Made by a program: the position numbers and the translations under genes. A stretch of DNA of 64,000 nt. Source: Pseudomonadota bacterium (GTDB lineage: Bacteria > Pseudomonadota > Alphaproteobacteria > Rhizobiales > Xanthobacteraceae). Position 1 is the first letter of the stretch; every line of letters starts with the position of its first letter. The stretch spans positions 1-64,000 of the forward strand of contig JAFECJ010000007.1 in NCBI GenBank assembly GCA_018242205.1. Direction: 5' to 3'. The notes beneath the pieces were generated by a model. The model was not told the origin of the DNA. It ran no database searches and saw only the letters and a list, made by a program, of their open reading frames with translations. This document shows, one piece after another, positions 8,850-17,999 of this stretch.

Positions 8850-9832
8850 AGTCGTTCACGCCGATCGCGATCGTCATTGCCGGGCTCGCGGCGGTGCCGC
8901 TGTTGGTGCACTCCAATGTGGTGCTGAACTTCTTTGTCGTCGCGCTGATGATCGCGCTGGCCGGTCAGGGCTGGAACATTCTCGGCGGATACGGCGGGCA
9001 ATATTCGTTCGGCCATGCGATCTTCTTCGGCAGCGGCGCCTATGTCACCGCGATCCTGCAGGTGAAGTATGGCGTCAATGCCTGGCCGGCCTTCGGCTGC
9101 GGTATCATCGCCGGCGCGGTGGCCGGCACGGCCGTGGGCTGGCTCGCGTTCCGCGCCGGGTTGCGCGGCTCGTATTTCGCCCTTGTGACTTTGGCCTTCG
9201 CCGAGGTGCTGCGTATCGTAGCGAGCGTGGCGCCGATCACCGGCGCCGGCGTCGGTACCCTGGTCAAGCTCGACCTGAGTTTCGCCTCGCTGCAGTTCGA
9301 GAGCCGCGCGGCGTTTTACTGGCTGATTCTGGCGCTGGTGTCCGTCGCGCTCATCGTCACCTGGGCGATCGAACGTTCGAGGTTCGGCGCCTGGCTGACC
9401 GCCGTGCGCGAGAACGAAGAGGCGGCACGCGCGCTGGGGGTCGATGCGGTGGCGGTCAAAATCGGCGCCATGGTCATTTCGGGCGCCATCACCGCGGCCG
9501 CCGGCTGTTTCTACGTGCAATATTTCCTGTTCGTGGATTCCCATATTGCTTATGGCGCCTGGATCTCGATCGAGGCGCTGCTAACGCCAATTATCGGCGG
9601 CGCCGGCACCATTTTTGGTCCGCTGATCGGCGCGCTGGTGGTCAAAGCCCTGGGCGAGGCGGCGCTGGTCGTGACCGGGGAGGCGCCGGGCCTCGATCTG
9701 GTCGTGTTCGGTGTCGTGCTGATCGTCGTCGTCGGTTTTGCGCCGCGCGGCATTGGCGGCTTGCGGACGACACTGCTGACAAAGATCAAACGCGGTCTCG
9801 GCGGCGGTACCGCGGAGGTGCGTCGTGGCTAA
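8846..9832 (+). CDS. livM: Branched-chain amino acid-type ABC permease (LivM family)
   Basis: 328 aa membrane protein. Typical LivM signatures are LAGQGWNILGGYGGQYSFGH, RGSYFALVTLAFAEVLR, the cytoplasmic loop AVRENEEAARALGVDAVAVK and GGAGTIFGPLIGALV. The start overlaps the livH stop by 4 bp, and its end overlaps livG by 8 bp. It pairs with LivH; the ATPases follow directly. Confidence 0.93.
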   Translation: MKSFTPIAIVIAGLAAVPLLVHSNVVLNFFVVALMIALAGQGWNILGGYGGQYSFGHAIFFGSGAYVTAILQVKYGVNAWPAFGCGIIAGAVAGTAVGWLAFRAGLRGSYFALVTLAFAEVLRIVASVAPITGAGVGTLVKLDLSFASLQFESRAAFYWLILALVSVALIVTWAIERSRFGAWLTAVRENEEAARALGVDAVAVKIGAMVISGAITAAAGCFYVQYFLFVDSHIAYGAWISIEALLTPIIGGAGTIFGPLIGALVVKALGEAALVVTGEAPGLDLVVFGVVLIVVVGFAPRGIGGLRTTLLTKIKRGLGGGTAEVRRG

Positions 9833-10571
9833 ACCGCTGCTCGATCTGCGTGGCGTGGCGCGGCGGTTCGGCGGGCTCATCGCCGTCAGCGGCGTCTCCA
9901 TGAGCGTGCGCGAAGGCAGCATCACCGCGCTGATCGGGCCGAACGGCGCCGGCAAGACCACAATGTTCTCGCTGATCTCCGGCTTTCTCAAGCCGAGCGA
10001 AGGCCAGATTTATTATGACGGCCGTGAGGTGACTGGCGAGCCGGCCTACAAGCTGGCGCGGCGCGGCATTGGCCGGACGTTCCAGATCGTGCAGCCTTTC
10101 GCCGGGCTGACCGTGCGCGAGAATATCTGCGTCGGCTCCTATCTGCGCTGTCGCCAGCGCGCGGCGGCCAATGCCGCGGCGGAGAAGGTGGCGCGTGAGG
10201 TCGGCTTGGAGACGCTGCTCGATGCGCCGGCCGATACCCTGACGGTGGCCGGGCGCAAGCGGCTCGAACTCGCCAAGGCACTCGCCACCGAACCGAAGCT
10301 GCTGTTGCTCGACGAGGTGCTGGCCGGGCTCAACCCGTCGGAGATCCGCGACATCATCCCGGTGATCCGCGGGCTTCGCGATCGCGGCATCACCATCCTG
10401 ATGATCGAGCATGTGATGCAGGCGGTGATGAGTCTGGCCGAGCATGTTTTCGTGCTCGCCGAAGGCCGCCTCATCGCCGAGGGCGCGCCGGCCGAGGTCG
10501 CCGGCAGTCCGATCGTCATCGAGGCCTATCTTGGCCACGGCGCCGCCAAGCGGTTGGCGAGGACGCCATGA
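9825..10571 (+). CDS. livG: ABC transporter ATP-binding protein (LivG family)
   Basis: 248 aa. Walker A is GPNGAGKTT and Walker B is LLLLDEVLAGLNP. The signature motif is degenerate (LTVAGRKRLELAKAL), as is common in LivG proteins. It starts with GTG behind GGAGG, inside the end of livM. It energises import of the ligand bound by the upstream binding protein. Confidence 0.93.
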   Translation: MAKPLLDLRGVARRFGGLIAVSGVSMSVREGSITALIGPNGAGKTTMFSLISGFLKPSEGQIYYDGREVTGEPAYKLARRGIGRTFQIVQPFAGLTVRENICVGSYLRCRQRAAANAAAEKVAREVGLETLLDAPADTLTVAGRKRLELAKALATEPKLLLLDEVLAGLNPSEIRDIIPVIRGLRDRGITILMIEHVMQAVMSLAEHVFVLAEGRLIAEGAPAEVAGSPIVIEAYLGHGAAKRLARTP

Positions 10572-11284
10572 CGACAGAGACGCTCCTCGCGGTCGAAAAC
10601 CTGCGCGCCGGTTATGGCGAAAGTGAAGTGCTGCGCGGTATCGACCTTACGGTGAAAGCCGGCGAGATCGTCACCGTGCTCGGCTCGAACGGCGTCGGCA
10701 AATCGACGCTCAACCGCACGCTGTCCGGCATCGTTCGCGCGCAGGCCGGGCGCATCCGTTTCGAGGGCGCGGCCATCGAACGCGAGAAGCCACCGGCCAT
10801 CGTGGCGCGTGGCCTGATCCACGTGCCGGAAGGCCGCCGCATCTTCCCGAACCTGTCGGTGCGGGACAATCTCGACCTCGGCTCTTACGCCCGCGCCAAG
10901 CCGCGCCGGACGCAGAACCGCGAGCGCGTGTTCGACATCTTTCCGCGTCTGCGTGAGCGCGTCGCGCAATATGCCGGCACCTTGTCCGGCGGCGAGCAGC
11001 AAATGCTGGCAATCGGCCGCGGTCTGATGGCCGAACCCCGGCTCCTCATCCTCGACGAGCCGTCGCTCGGGCTGTCGCCGCTGCTGGTCGAAGAGCTGTT
11101 TGCTTTGATCATGAAGATCCATGCCGAAGGCGTCGCCATCCTGCTGGTCGAGCAGAACGTGGTGGAGAGCCTCGAAGTGGCGGATCGAGCCTATATCCTC
11201 GCCGAAGGCCAATTCGCCCTGTCAGGGACGGCGGCGGACATTGCCGCCGATCCGGAGCTCAAACGCACTTATCTGGGACTATGA
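10568..11284 (+). CDS. livF: ABC transporter ATP-binding protein (LivF family)
   Basis: 238 aa. Walker A GSNGVGKST, signature LSGGEQQMLAIGRGL and Walker B LLILDEPSLGLSP are all present, with the LivF-type ending GVAILLVEQNVVESLEVADR. The start overlaps livG by 4 bp and the stop is 3 bp before the lyase gene, so transporter and enzymes form one transcript. Confidence 0.94.
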   Translation: MTTETLLAVENLRAGYGESEVLRGIDLTVKAGEIVTVLGSNGVGKSTLNRTLSGIVRAQAGRIRFEGAAIEREKPPAIVARGLIHVPEGRRIFPNLSVRDNLDLGSYARAKPRRTQNRERVFDIFPRLRERVAQYAGTLSGGEQQMLAIGRGLMAEPRLLILDEPSLGLSPLLVEELFALIMKIHAEGVAILLVEQNVVESLEVADRAYILAEGQFALSGTAADIAADPELKRTYLGL

Positions 11285-11287
11285 TGC

Positions 11288-12172
11288 ATGCCTGAAAAGA
11301 AATTGCGCGCGCGTCTCGCCAGCCCGCCGATCCTGGTGGCGCCGGGCGTATATGATCCTCTGACGGCGTTAATCGCTGTGCAGGTCGGCTTCGAGGCGCT
11401 CTACGTCTCCGGCGCGGCGATCGCGTACACCAAGCTCGGCCGGCCTGATATTGGGCTCGTCTCCTTGAGCGAAGTGGTCGATACTGTGACGCTGATCCGC
11501 GACCGCGTCGACGCCTATCTGATGGTGGACGCAGACACCGGCTACGGCAACGCGCTCAATGTTGAGCGCACCGTGCGCCTTCTGGAACGCGCCGGCGCCA
11601 GCGCCATCCAGCTCGAAGACCAGGACTTCCCCAAGCGCTGCGGCCACCTCGACGACAAGGCGCTGATCCCGGCGCAGGAAATGGCCGGCAAGATCAAGGC
11701 CGCCGTCGATTCGCGGCAATCGCGCGACACCCTGATCATCGCCCGCACCGACGCCGTGGGGGTGGAGGGCTTCGACAGCGCTGTCGAGCGCGTAGCCATG
11801 TACCGCGAAGCCGGCGCCGACATGCTGTTCGTCGAAGCGCCGCGCGAACGCGGCGAGCTCGCCCGTGTCATCGAGCGCGTCGGCACGTCCGTGCCGCTGA
11901 TGGCCAATATGGTGGAAGGCGGTAAGACGCCGATCGTGCCGGCGCATGAGCTGGAGAAGCTCGGCTTTTCGATGGTCATTTTCCCCGGCGGCATCGTGCG
12001 CGCGCTCGCCAAGAAGGCGCAGGAGTTTTACGGCGGGCTCAAGGCCGACGGCACGACCGACGCGTTCCGTCCGCATATGTTCGATTTCAATGCACTCAAC
12101 GGTCTGATCGGTACGCCGGAGACGCTTGAGCGCGGCCAATGGTACGCCGACTACAAGCCGGGCAAGAACTGA
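11288..12172 (+). CDS. C-C lyase of the isocitrate lyase/PEP mutase family
   Basis: 294 aa, the length of methylisocitrate/2,3-dimethylmalate lyases. The Mg-binding aspartates sit in MVDADTGYGNALN (D81, D83), and the lyase-type catalytic motif KRCGH is intact at residues 116-120. The Cys argues for C-C bond cleavage rather than the phosphonate mutase reaction. Likely products are pyruvate (or glyoxylate) plus a short acid. It is the first enzyme gene after the importer and overlaps hyuB by 1 bp. With a LeuCD-type hydratase across the divergent promoter, a hydrate-then-cleave route for a substituted malate is plausible. Oxaloacetate decarboxylase activity, also known in the family, is an alternative. 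Confidence 0.85.
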   Translation: MPEKKLRARLASPPILVAPGVYDPLTALIAVQVGFEALYVSGAAIAYTKLGRPDIGLVSLSEVVDTVTLIRDRVDAYLMVDADTGYGNALNVERTVRLLERAGASAIQLEDQDFPKRCGHLDDKALIPAQEMAGKIKAAVDSRQSRDTLIIARTDAVGVEGFDSAVERVAMYREAGADMLFVEAPRERGELARVIERVGTSVPLMANMVEGGKTPIVPAHELEKLGFSMVIFPGGIVRALAKKAQEFYGGLKADGTTDAFRPHMFDFNALNGLIGTPETLERGQWYADYKPGKN

Positions 12173-13914
12173 TGCGCTCGCTCGATCCCGTCACGCTCGC
12201 CGTGCTCAACGGCCGTCTGGTGCAGATCGCCGACGAGATGGACGCCACGCTCTATCGCTCGGCCTTCAACCCGATCATCGCCGAGGCGCATGACGCCTGC
12301 CACGGCCTCTATCACGCCGAGACCGGCGCAACTTTGGTGCAAGGCACCTCGGGCCTGCCGATCTTCGTCGGCGCCATGGCCTTCGCCGTCAAGGCCGTGA
12401 TCGACAAGGCCAAGGTCCAGGGCGATCTGCAAGAGGGCGATATCTATCTCTTCAACGATCCGTATGACGGCGGCACGCACCTGAACGACTTCCGTCTGGT
12501 GCGGCCGGTGATGCGCAAGGGCAGGGTGTTCGCCTGGCTGGCTTCGGTCGGCCACTGGCTCGATGTCGGCGGCAACGTGCCCGGCAACTTCAACGCCAAA
12601 GCGACCGAGAGCTTCCAGGAAGGCTTTCGCGTGCCGCCAGTGAAGATCGTGCGCGCCGGCGTGTTCCAGCAGGACGTTGCCGATATCCTCGCTGCCAATT
12701 CGCGCGTGCCGCAATCGAATTGGGGCGACCTCAACGGTCAGCTCAACGCGCTGCATCTCGGGGAACAGCGTGTCCACGCCTTGCTCGACGAATATGGCGA
12801 CGGCACCGTGGAAGCCGCCATGCAGGCCTTGTCGGCACGCGCCGAGGCCCTGATGCGCGCCAATATCGCGGCGCTGCCGGACGGCACCTATTCGTATGAC
12901 GATTTCCTCGACAATGACGGCATCAGCGACGAGCCCTTACGCATCGCGCTCGACCTGACCATCGCCGGCGACAGCATGACGCTCGACTTTTCGCGCTCGG
13001 CGCCGCCGTGCCGCGGACCGTTGAACATTGCGCGCTCGACCGCGGTGGCTTGCTGCTATGTCGCGCTCAAGCATCTGTTCACCGACGTGCCGGCCAATGC
13101 CGGCTGCCTGGCGCCGATCAAGTTCGTCATCCCCGACACGACCTTGCTCGGCGTTTCGGCGCCGAAGCCGGTCGGCGGCTATACCGAAACCATCCTGCGC
13201 GTTATCGACACCGTGTTCGGCGCCTTCGCCAAGGCGGCGCCGGACCGCGCCAATGGCAGCCCCTATGCCACGATCAACGCGCTGTCGCTGGCCGGCTGGC
13301 GCCAGGACCACAGGCGCTGGGTGATGTTCTGCTTCTTCGGCGGTGGCCTCGGCGGCAACCCGGAAGGCGACGGCCTCAACCACGGCAACAACCCGATCTC
13401 GACGGCGACCATTCCGCCGGCGGAGATCCTGGAGTCGCTTTATCCGATCATCTTCACGCAGTGGGCCCTGCGCCCGGATTCGGCCGGCCCCGGTTTCAAT
13501 CGCGGCGGCTGCGGCGCCATCTACGAGATAGAGGCGCTCAACGAAGGCGACACCGACGTGTTCCTGCTCGGCGAGCGCGGCAAGTTTCCGCCGTTTGGCG
13601 TCAATGGCGGAAAGAGCGCCGCGCTCAATCGCTTCTTCTTCGAGAGCGAAAGCGGCGAGCGCTCGCCGGATCTCGTCTCCAAGATCACCGACGTGCGCAT
13701 CAAGCGTGGCCAGCGCGTCCGGCTGGAAACGCCCGGCGGCGGTGGCTTCGGCGATCCGATGACGCGCGACCCCGCCCGCGTCGCCCGCGACGTGGCGCTC
13801 GGCTACGTGTCGCGCGACAAGGCCGCGAGCGATTACGGCGTGGCGGTCAACGCCGACGGCACTGTTGATGAAAGCGCGACCATGAATCTGCGCGGAAAGG
13901 CTCGCGCATCATGA
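12172..13914 (+). CDS. hyuB: Hydantoinase B/oxoprolinase family subunit
   Basis: 580 aa. The family N-terminus DPVTLAVLNGRLVQIADEMDATLYRSAFNPI is followed by NDPYDGGTHLNDF and, near the end, the glycine-rich ETPGGGGFGDP motif. HyuB proteins work with HyuA (next gene, 4-bp overlap) as an ATP-dependent cyclic-amide hydrolase (N-methylhydantoinase, 5-oxoprolinase) or as acetone/acetophenone-carboxylase-type subunits. No third small carboxylase subunit is present here, which favours ring-opening hydrolysis of a cyclic amide. The substrate is unknown; linkage to the Liv importer suggests it is taken up from outside. Confidence 0.9.
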   Translation: MRSLDPVTLAVLNGRLVQIADEMDATLYRSAFNPIIAEAHDACHGLYHAETGATLVQGTSGLPIFVGAMAFAVKAVIDKAKVQGDLQEGDIYLFNDPYDGGTHLNDFRLVRPVMRKGRVFAWLASVGHWLDVGGNVPGNFNAKATESFQEGFRVPPVKIVRAGVFQQDVADILAANSRVPQSNWGDLNGQLNALHLGEQRVHALLDEYGDGTVEAAMQALSARAEALMRANIAALPDGTYSYDDFLDNDGISDEPLRIALDLTIAGDSMTLDFSRSAPPCRGPLNIARSTAVACCYVALKHLFTDVPANAGCLAPIKFVIPDTTLLGVSAPKPVGGYTETILRVIDTVFGAFAKAAPDRANGSPYATINALSLAGWRQDHRRWVMFCFFGGGLGGNPEGDGLNHGNNPISTATIPPAEILESLYPIIFTQWALRPDSAGPGFNRGGCGAIYEIEALNEGDTDVFLLGERGKFPPFGVNGGKSAALNRFFFESESGERSPDLVSKITDVRIKRGQRVRLETPGGGGFGDPMTRDPARVARDVALGYVSRDKAASDYGVAVNADGTVDESATMNLRGKARAS

Positions 13915-15971
13915 GTGCAAATAAGAGAGTCGTCGGCGTCGATGTCGGCGGCACCTTCACCGATCTGTTCCTGTTCGACGAAGCGGCGCGCGCCTTCCGC
14001 ACCGCCAAGGTGCCGTCGAACCGCGGGAATGAGGCGGCCGGCTTTATGCAGGGGTTGGAAGCGCTCGGCCAGGTCGAGAGCTTCGGCTCGATCGTGCACG
14101 GCACGACGGTCGGCACCAACATGCTGCTCGAGCGCAAGGGCACGCGGGTCGGCGTCGTCACCACGCGCGGCTTTCGCGACGTTCTGGAAATGCGCCGTCG
14201 CGACCGCCGCCAGACCTGGGGCCTGTGGGGCAACTTTACGCCGATCGCCGACCGCGATCTTCGTCTTGAAGTCGACGAACGCACTTTGTCCGACGGCTCG
14301 ATCCGCACGCCGGTCGATGTCGAGGCGGTGCGCAAGGCGGCGGAGGAGTTGAAGGCGAAGGGCGCGCAGGCGCTCGCCATCATCTTCATCAATGCCTATG
14401 CCAATGCCGAGAACGAGAAGCGTGCTTTCGCGGCGGCGCAGGCGGTCTGGCACAACGAGCACGTCTCGGCTTCGCACCAGGTGCTGCCGGAGATCCGCGA
14501 GTTCGAACGCGCTTCGACCACTGGTCTCAACGCCTATCTGCAGCCCGGCGTCGCCGCCTATCTGGCGCGGCTGGAGCAGGCGCTCGCCACCAACGCCTTC
14601 AAGGGCACATTCCACATCGTGCAGTCGAACGGCGGCGTGATGTCGACCAAGACGGCGCGCCGCCTGCCGGTGCGCACGGCCTTGTCGGGCCCGGCGGCGG
14701 GCGTCATCGCCGCGGCGGCGATTGCCAAGGCGGCGGGCCACGACAACATCATCACCGGCGATCTCGGCGGCACCTCGTTCGACGTGTCGCTGGTCGCCGG
14801 CGGCAAGCCGTCGCTGGCGGCGCAGACCACGATCGATTTCGGCATGGTGATCCGCACGCCGATGATCGAGATCACCACCATCGGCGCCGGCGGCGGCTCC
14901 ATCGCCTGGGTCGACCGCGGCGGGCTGCTGCAGGTCGGCCCGGAAAGCGCCGGCTCGGTGCCGGGCCCGGTGTGCTACGGGCAGGGCAATGAGCGACCGA
15001 CGTTGACGGACGCGCATGTCGTGCTAGGCCGCATCAATGCGGCGCGGCCGATCGGCGGCAAGCTTGCGTCGCTCGACGTCGAAGCGGCCAAGCGCGCCAT
15101 CGACAAACATGTCGCGCAGCCCTTGAAGATCGATGTGATGGCGGCGGCCGAAGCCATCGTCCGCGTCGCTGACGCGCGCATGGCGGGCGCCATCCGGCTG
15201 GTGTCGATCGAGCGCGGCCACGATCCGGCCAAGTTCGTCGCCATGCCGTTCGGCGGCGGTGGCGCGCTGCATGTCGGCGCGCTGGTGAAGGAGATCGGGC
15301 TGAAGGGCGCCTTGGTGCCGCGCTTCCCCGGCGTTACTTCGGCGCTGGGTTGCGTGATCGCCGATCTGCGCCACGATCAGGTGCAGACGGTCAATCTCAT
15401 GGTTGATGGCCTCGATATCGGCGCACTCGACGGCCGGATGATGACGGCGGGAAAGGAAGCCAAGGCGGTGGTCGACGCGGCCGGTATCGCCGTCGAGCGT
15501 ATCGATGTGCTGTTCGAACTCGACATGCATTATCTCGGCCAGACCCACACGGTGGCGGTGCCGCTGCCGGTGACGCTCGGGGCCAATGGTACGGGCATCA
15601 CCGAGGCGACGATCCGCACCGCCTTCGACAAGACCTATGAGGCCGCGTTCGGTCGGCTGCTGCCGGGCATTCCGACGCGCATCGTGTCGCTGCGCACGGC
15701 CGCGATCGGCCGCCGCCCGGCCTTCGACCTGACGGCCTTCGCGCCGGGCGCCGATGCGTCGCTCGACAAGGCGGCGAAGGGGACACGCCAGGTGTTCCAC
15801 GGCGGCGAATGGCATGAGGCCAAGGTGTGGTCGCGGCTCGATTTGCCGGCCGGCAGCGTGGTCGAAGGGCCGGCGGTGCTGGAGCAACCCGACGCGACCG
15901 TCTTCATCGATCCGGACCTCAACGGCCGGGTCGATGCGCTCGGCAATCTGATCGTGGAGCGCAAGTCATGA
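13911..15971 (+). CDS. hyuA: Hydantoinase A/oxoprolinase family subunit
   Basis: 686 aa. It opens with the ASKHA-type phosphate loop VVGVDVGGTFTDLFLFD; the second nucleotide-binding half has DNIITGDLGGTSFDVSLV. SIVHGTTVGTNMLLERKG and AMPFGGGGALHVG are further family motifs. The protein should bind ATP and phosphorylate the substrate carbonyl before hydrolysis by the HyuAB complex. It overlaps hyuB and the isochorismatase-fold gene by 4 bp each. Length and motif order are normal for the family. Confidence 0.92.
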   Translation: MSANKRVVGVDVGGTFTDLFLFDEAARAFRTAKVPSNRGNEAAGFMQGLEALGQVESFGSIVHGTTVGTNMLLERKGTRVGVVTTRGFRDVLEMRRRDRRQTWGLWGNFTPIADRDLRLEVDERTLSDGSIRTPVDVEAVRKAAEELKAKGAQALAIIFINAYANAENEKRAFAAAQAVWHNEHVSASHQVLPEIREFERASTTGLNAYLQPGVAAYLARLEQALATNAFKGTFHIVQSNGGVMSTKTARRLPVRTALSGPAAGVIAAAAIAKAAGHDNIITGDLGGTSFDVSLVAGGKPSLAAQTTIDFGMVIRTPMIEITTIGAGGGSIAWVDRGGLLQVGPESAGSVPGPVCYGQGNERPTLTDAHVVLGRINAARPIGGKLASLDVEAAKRAIDKHVAQPLKIDVMAAAEAIVRVADARMAGAIRLVSIERGHDPAKFVAMPFGGGGALHVGALVKEIGLKGALVPRFPGVTSALGCVIADLRHDQVQTVNLMVDGLDIGALDGRMMTAGKEAKAVVDAAGIAVERIDVLFELDMHYLGQTHTVAVPLPVTLGANGTGITEATIRTAFDKTYEAAFGRLLPGIPTRIVSLRTAAIGRRPAFDLTAFAPGADASLDKAAKGTRQVFHGGEWHEAKVWSRLDLPAGSVVEGPAVLEQPDATVFIDPDLNGRVDALGNLIVERKS

Positions 15972-16573
15972 AGGAAGCCATGAACCTGAAGACGACAGCG
16001 CTGCTGCTGATCGATCTGCAGAACGACTTCATCCATCCGGACGGCGCCTATGCCCGCGGCGGCGCCGTCAGCGCCGAGGCCGCCGCGCTGCCGGCCAAGC
16101 TCAAGCCGCTGGTCGAAGCCGTGCGCGCCAAGGGCGGGGTGGTCGGCGGCACTTTGTTTACCTTGGTACCGGGGCGGGACGGTGAGCCGATGATCTCGCC
16201 GCACCTGAAAAAGCTGCGGCCCTTCCTGCGCAAGGGCGACTTCCTGCCGGGCTCCCGGGGACAGCAGATGGTCGATGATCTGCAGCCACTCGACTTCACG
16301 GTCGAGAAGCTCGCTTACTCGGCGTTCTATATGACCCGGCTCGAATGGCTGTTGCGCAAATTCGGCATCGATGAGCTGATCGTCGGCGGCATCGTCACCA
16401 ATGGCGGCGTTGCCTCGACGGTGCGTGACGCGCATGTGCGAGACATCGAGGTCACCGTGCTCGAGGATGGGTGCGCCGCGCCGACGCCGACGCTGCACGC
16501 CGCCGCGATCGAGGGCCTGCGGCCGGTGGCGGCGATCAAGACCATCGCCGAGGTGATGAGTCGTATCGGATGA
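15968..16573 (+). CDS. Isochorismatase-fold hydrolase without the catalytic Cys
   Basis: 201 aa, cysteine-hydrolase/isochorismatase fold. The Asp of LLLIDLQNDF (D16) and the Lys of VEKLAYSAFYMTRL (K114) are present, but in GIVTNGGVASTV the position of the nucleophilic Cys (TNxCV) is Gly147. Amidases of this family (nicotinamidase, maleamate amidase, carbamoylases) need that Cys; true isochorismatases do without it. The protein therefore cannot be assumed to be an amidase; hydrolysis of a vinyl ether or a non-covalent mechanism is possible. Start ATG 15968 has GGAG 8 bp upstream; ATG 15980 is an alternative. It overlaps its neighbours by 4 bp, so it belongs to the HyuAB pathway. Confidence 0.85.
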   Translation: MKEAMNLKTTALLLIDLQNDFIHPDGAYARGGAVSAEAAALPAKLKPLVEAVRAKGGVVGGTLFTLVPGRDGEPMISPHLKKLRPFLRKGDFLPGSRGQQMVDDLQPLDFTVEKLAYSAFYMTRLEWLLRKFGIDELIVGGIVTNGGVASTVRDAHVRDIEVTVLEDGCAAPTPTLHAAAIEGLRPVAAIKTIAEVMSRIG

Positions 16574-17967
16574 GCCGAGTTCTACCAACGCCGGAAGCGT
16601 TCGATGCGCACATGCCGTTGGTCGTCATCGGCGCTGGCGCGGCGGGCTTGTGCGCGGCGCTGGCAGCCAAGGAGGCGGGAGTCGAGCCGCTTGTCATCGA
16701 GCGCGATACGGTGCCGTCGGGCTCGACGGCGTTGTCGGCGGGCCTGATCCCGGCGGCCGGAACGCGCTTCCAGCGCGAGAAAGGCATCGAGGATAGCGTC
16801 GAACTCTTCGCCGCCGATATCACGCGCAAGAACCACGCGCAGTCAGACCCCACCATGATCGCAACGGTGGCGCGGGAGTCCGGTCCGCTGATCGAGTGGC
16901 TGGCCGACCGTTATGGGATGCCGTTCGACGTCATCGACAATTTCAACTATCCGGGCCATTCGGCATTGCGGATGCACGGATTGCCGAGTCGCAGCGGTCG
17001 TGAACTGATCGACCGGCTGCGCAGCACGGCTGAAGCGCAAGACATCGTCATTCTGACCAATTGCGCGGTTGATACGCTTTACGTCGGGCCGGATGGCACC
17101 ATACGCGGCATCGAGGCCGCGCGAGACGACGGCAGTCGTGAGCGGATCGGCTGCGACGCCCTGATCCTGGCCTGTAATGGCTATGGCGGCAATGCAGATG
17201 TGGTCCACCGTCATATTCCGGAAATGGCGGATGCACTCTATTTCGGTCATCCGGGCAACCGCGGCGATGCCATTCAGTGGGGTGAAGCACTTGGCGCGGA
17301 ATTGAGGCATCTCGGCGCTTACCAGGGCCATGGCTCGGTGGCGACGCCGTACAATATTCTGATCACCTGGGCCGTGATCATGGAGGGTGGTTTCCAGATC
17401 AACCGCGATGGCCGCCGCTTCTGCGACGAATCTTGCGGCTATTCAGAACAGGCGGCCGAGGTGCTCCGCCAGCCGGGCGGGGTAGCGTTCGATGTATTCG
17501 ACGAACGTATCGCCGCGGTCGCACGGCAGTTCGACGATTTTCAGACCGCGGAACGAAACGGGGCGGTATTGCGGGCCGGCCGAATTGAAGACCTTGCGGT
17601 AGCGTTGAATGTCTCTCCCCAGGCGCTGATCACCGAATTCGATGAAGTGGAAGCCGCAAAAGCCGCGATGGGCCGTGATCGGTACGGCCGGCGCTTTATG
17701 CCAGGCGAACGGTTGGCGCCGCCATATTGCGCGGTCAAGGTAACGGGTGCGCTGTTTCACACGCAGGGAGGATTGGTTGTCACGGTCGATGCCGGCGTCG
17801 TCCGAAAAGACGGCAGCCGGCTTCCCAACCTCTTTGCCGCAGGCGGCGCGGCGGCCGGCGTGTCCGGTGATGAGGCAGCCGGCTATTTGTCCGGCAACGG
17901 CTTGCTCACCGCGACTACGCTCGGGCGCCTGGCCGGTCGCTCGGCGGCGCGACTGATCGAGCGTTAG
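16570..17967 (+). CDS. FAD-binding fumarate reductase/ketosteroid dehydrogenase-like oxidoreductase
   Basis: 465 aa soluble flavoprotein. The dinucleotide fold is VVIGAGAAGLCAALAAKEAG (about residues 19-38), followed by STALSAGLIPAAGTRF. The C-terminal FAD contact is LFAAGGAAAGVSGDEAAGYLSGNGL. There is no signal peptide, haem or Fe-S domain, unlike periplasmic fumarate reductases. Members introduce or remove a C=C bond next to a carbonyl. In this operon it could reduce or form the double bond of an unsaturated acid or imide. Its start overlaps the preceding gene by 4 bp and it is the last gene of the 12-kb operon. Confidence 0.85.
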   Translation: MSRVLPTPEAFDAHMPLVVIGAGAAGLCAALAAKEAGVEPLVIERDTVPSGSTALSAGLIPAAGTRFQREKGIEDSVELFAADITRKNHAQSDPTMIATVARESGPLIEWLADRYGMPFDVIDNFNYPGHSALRMHGLPSRSGRELIDRLRSTAEAQDIVILTNCAVDTLYVGPDGTIRGIEAARDDGSRERIGCDALILACNGYGGNADVVHRHIPEMADALYFGHPGNRGDAIQWGEALGAELRHLGAYQGHGSVATPYNILITWAVIMEGGFQINRDGRRFCDESCGYSEQAAEVLRQPGGVAFDVFDERIAAVARQFDDFQTAERNGAVLRAGRIEDLAVALNVSPQALITEFDEVEAAKAAMGRDRYGRRFMPGERLAPPYCAVKVTGALFHTQGGLVVTVDAGVVRKDGSRLPNLFAAGGAAAGVSGDEAAGYLSGNGLLTATTLGRLAGRSAARLIER

Positions 17968-17975
17968 TCGAGCGG

Positions 17976-17994
17976 AAACGGGCGTCCCGGTTTT
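17976..17994. terminator. Probable terminator between convergent genes
   Basis: AAACGGG (17976-17982) pairs with CCCGGTTT with one bulged G around a 3-nt loop and runs into TTTT. It fills the 32-bp gap between the end of the catabolic operon and the end of the convergent binding-protein gene, and the A/T arms would let it work both ways. Confidence 0.45.
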
Positions 17995-17999
17995 GGCGT

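Noticed and set aside
15968..16573. Maleamate or nicotinamide amidase
   Set aside because: The nucleophilic Cys is absent (Gly147), so amidase function cannot be asserted despite the amide-degrading context.
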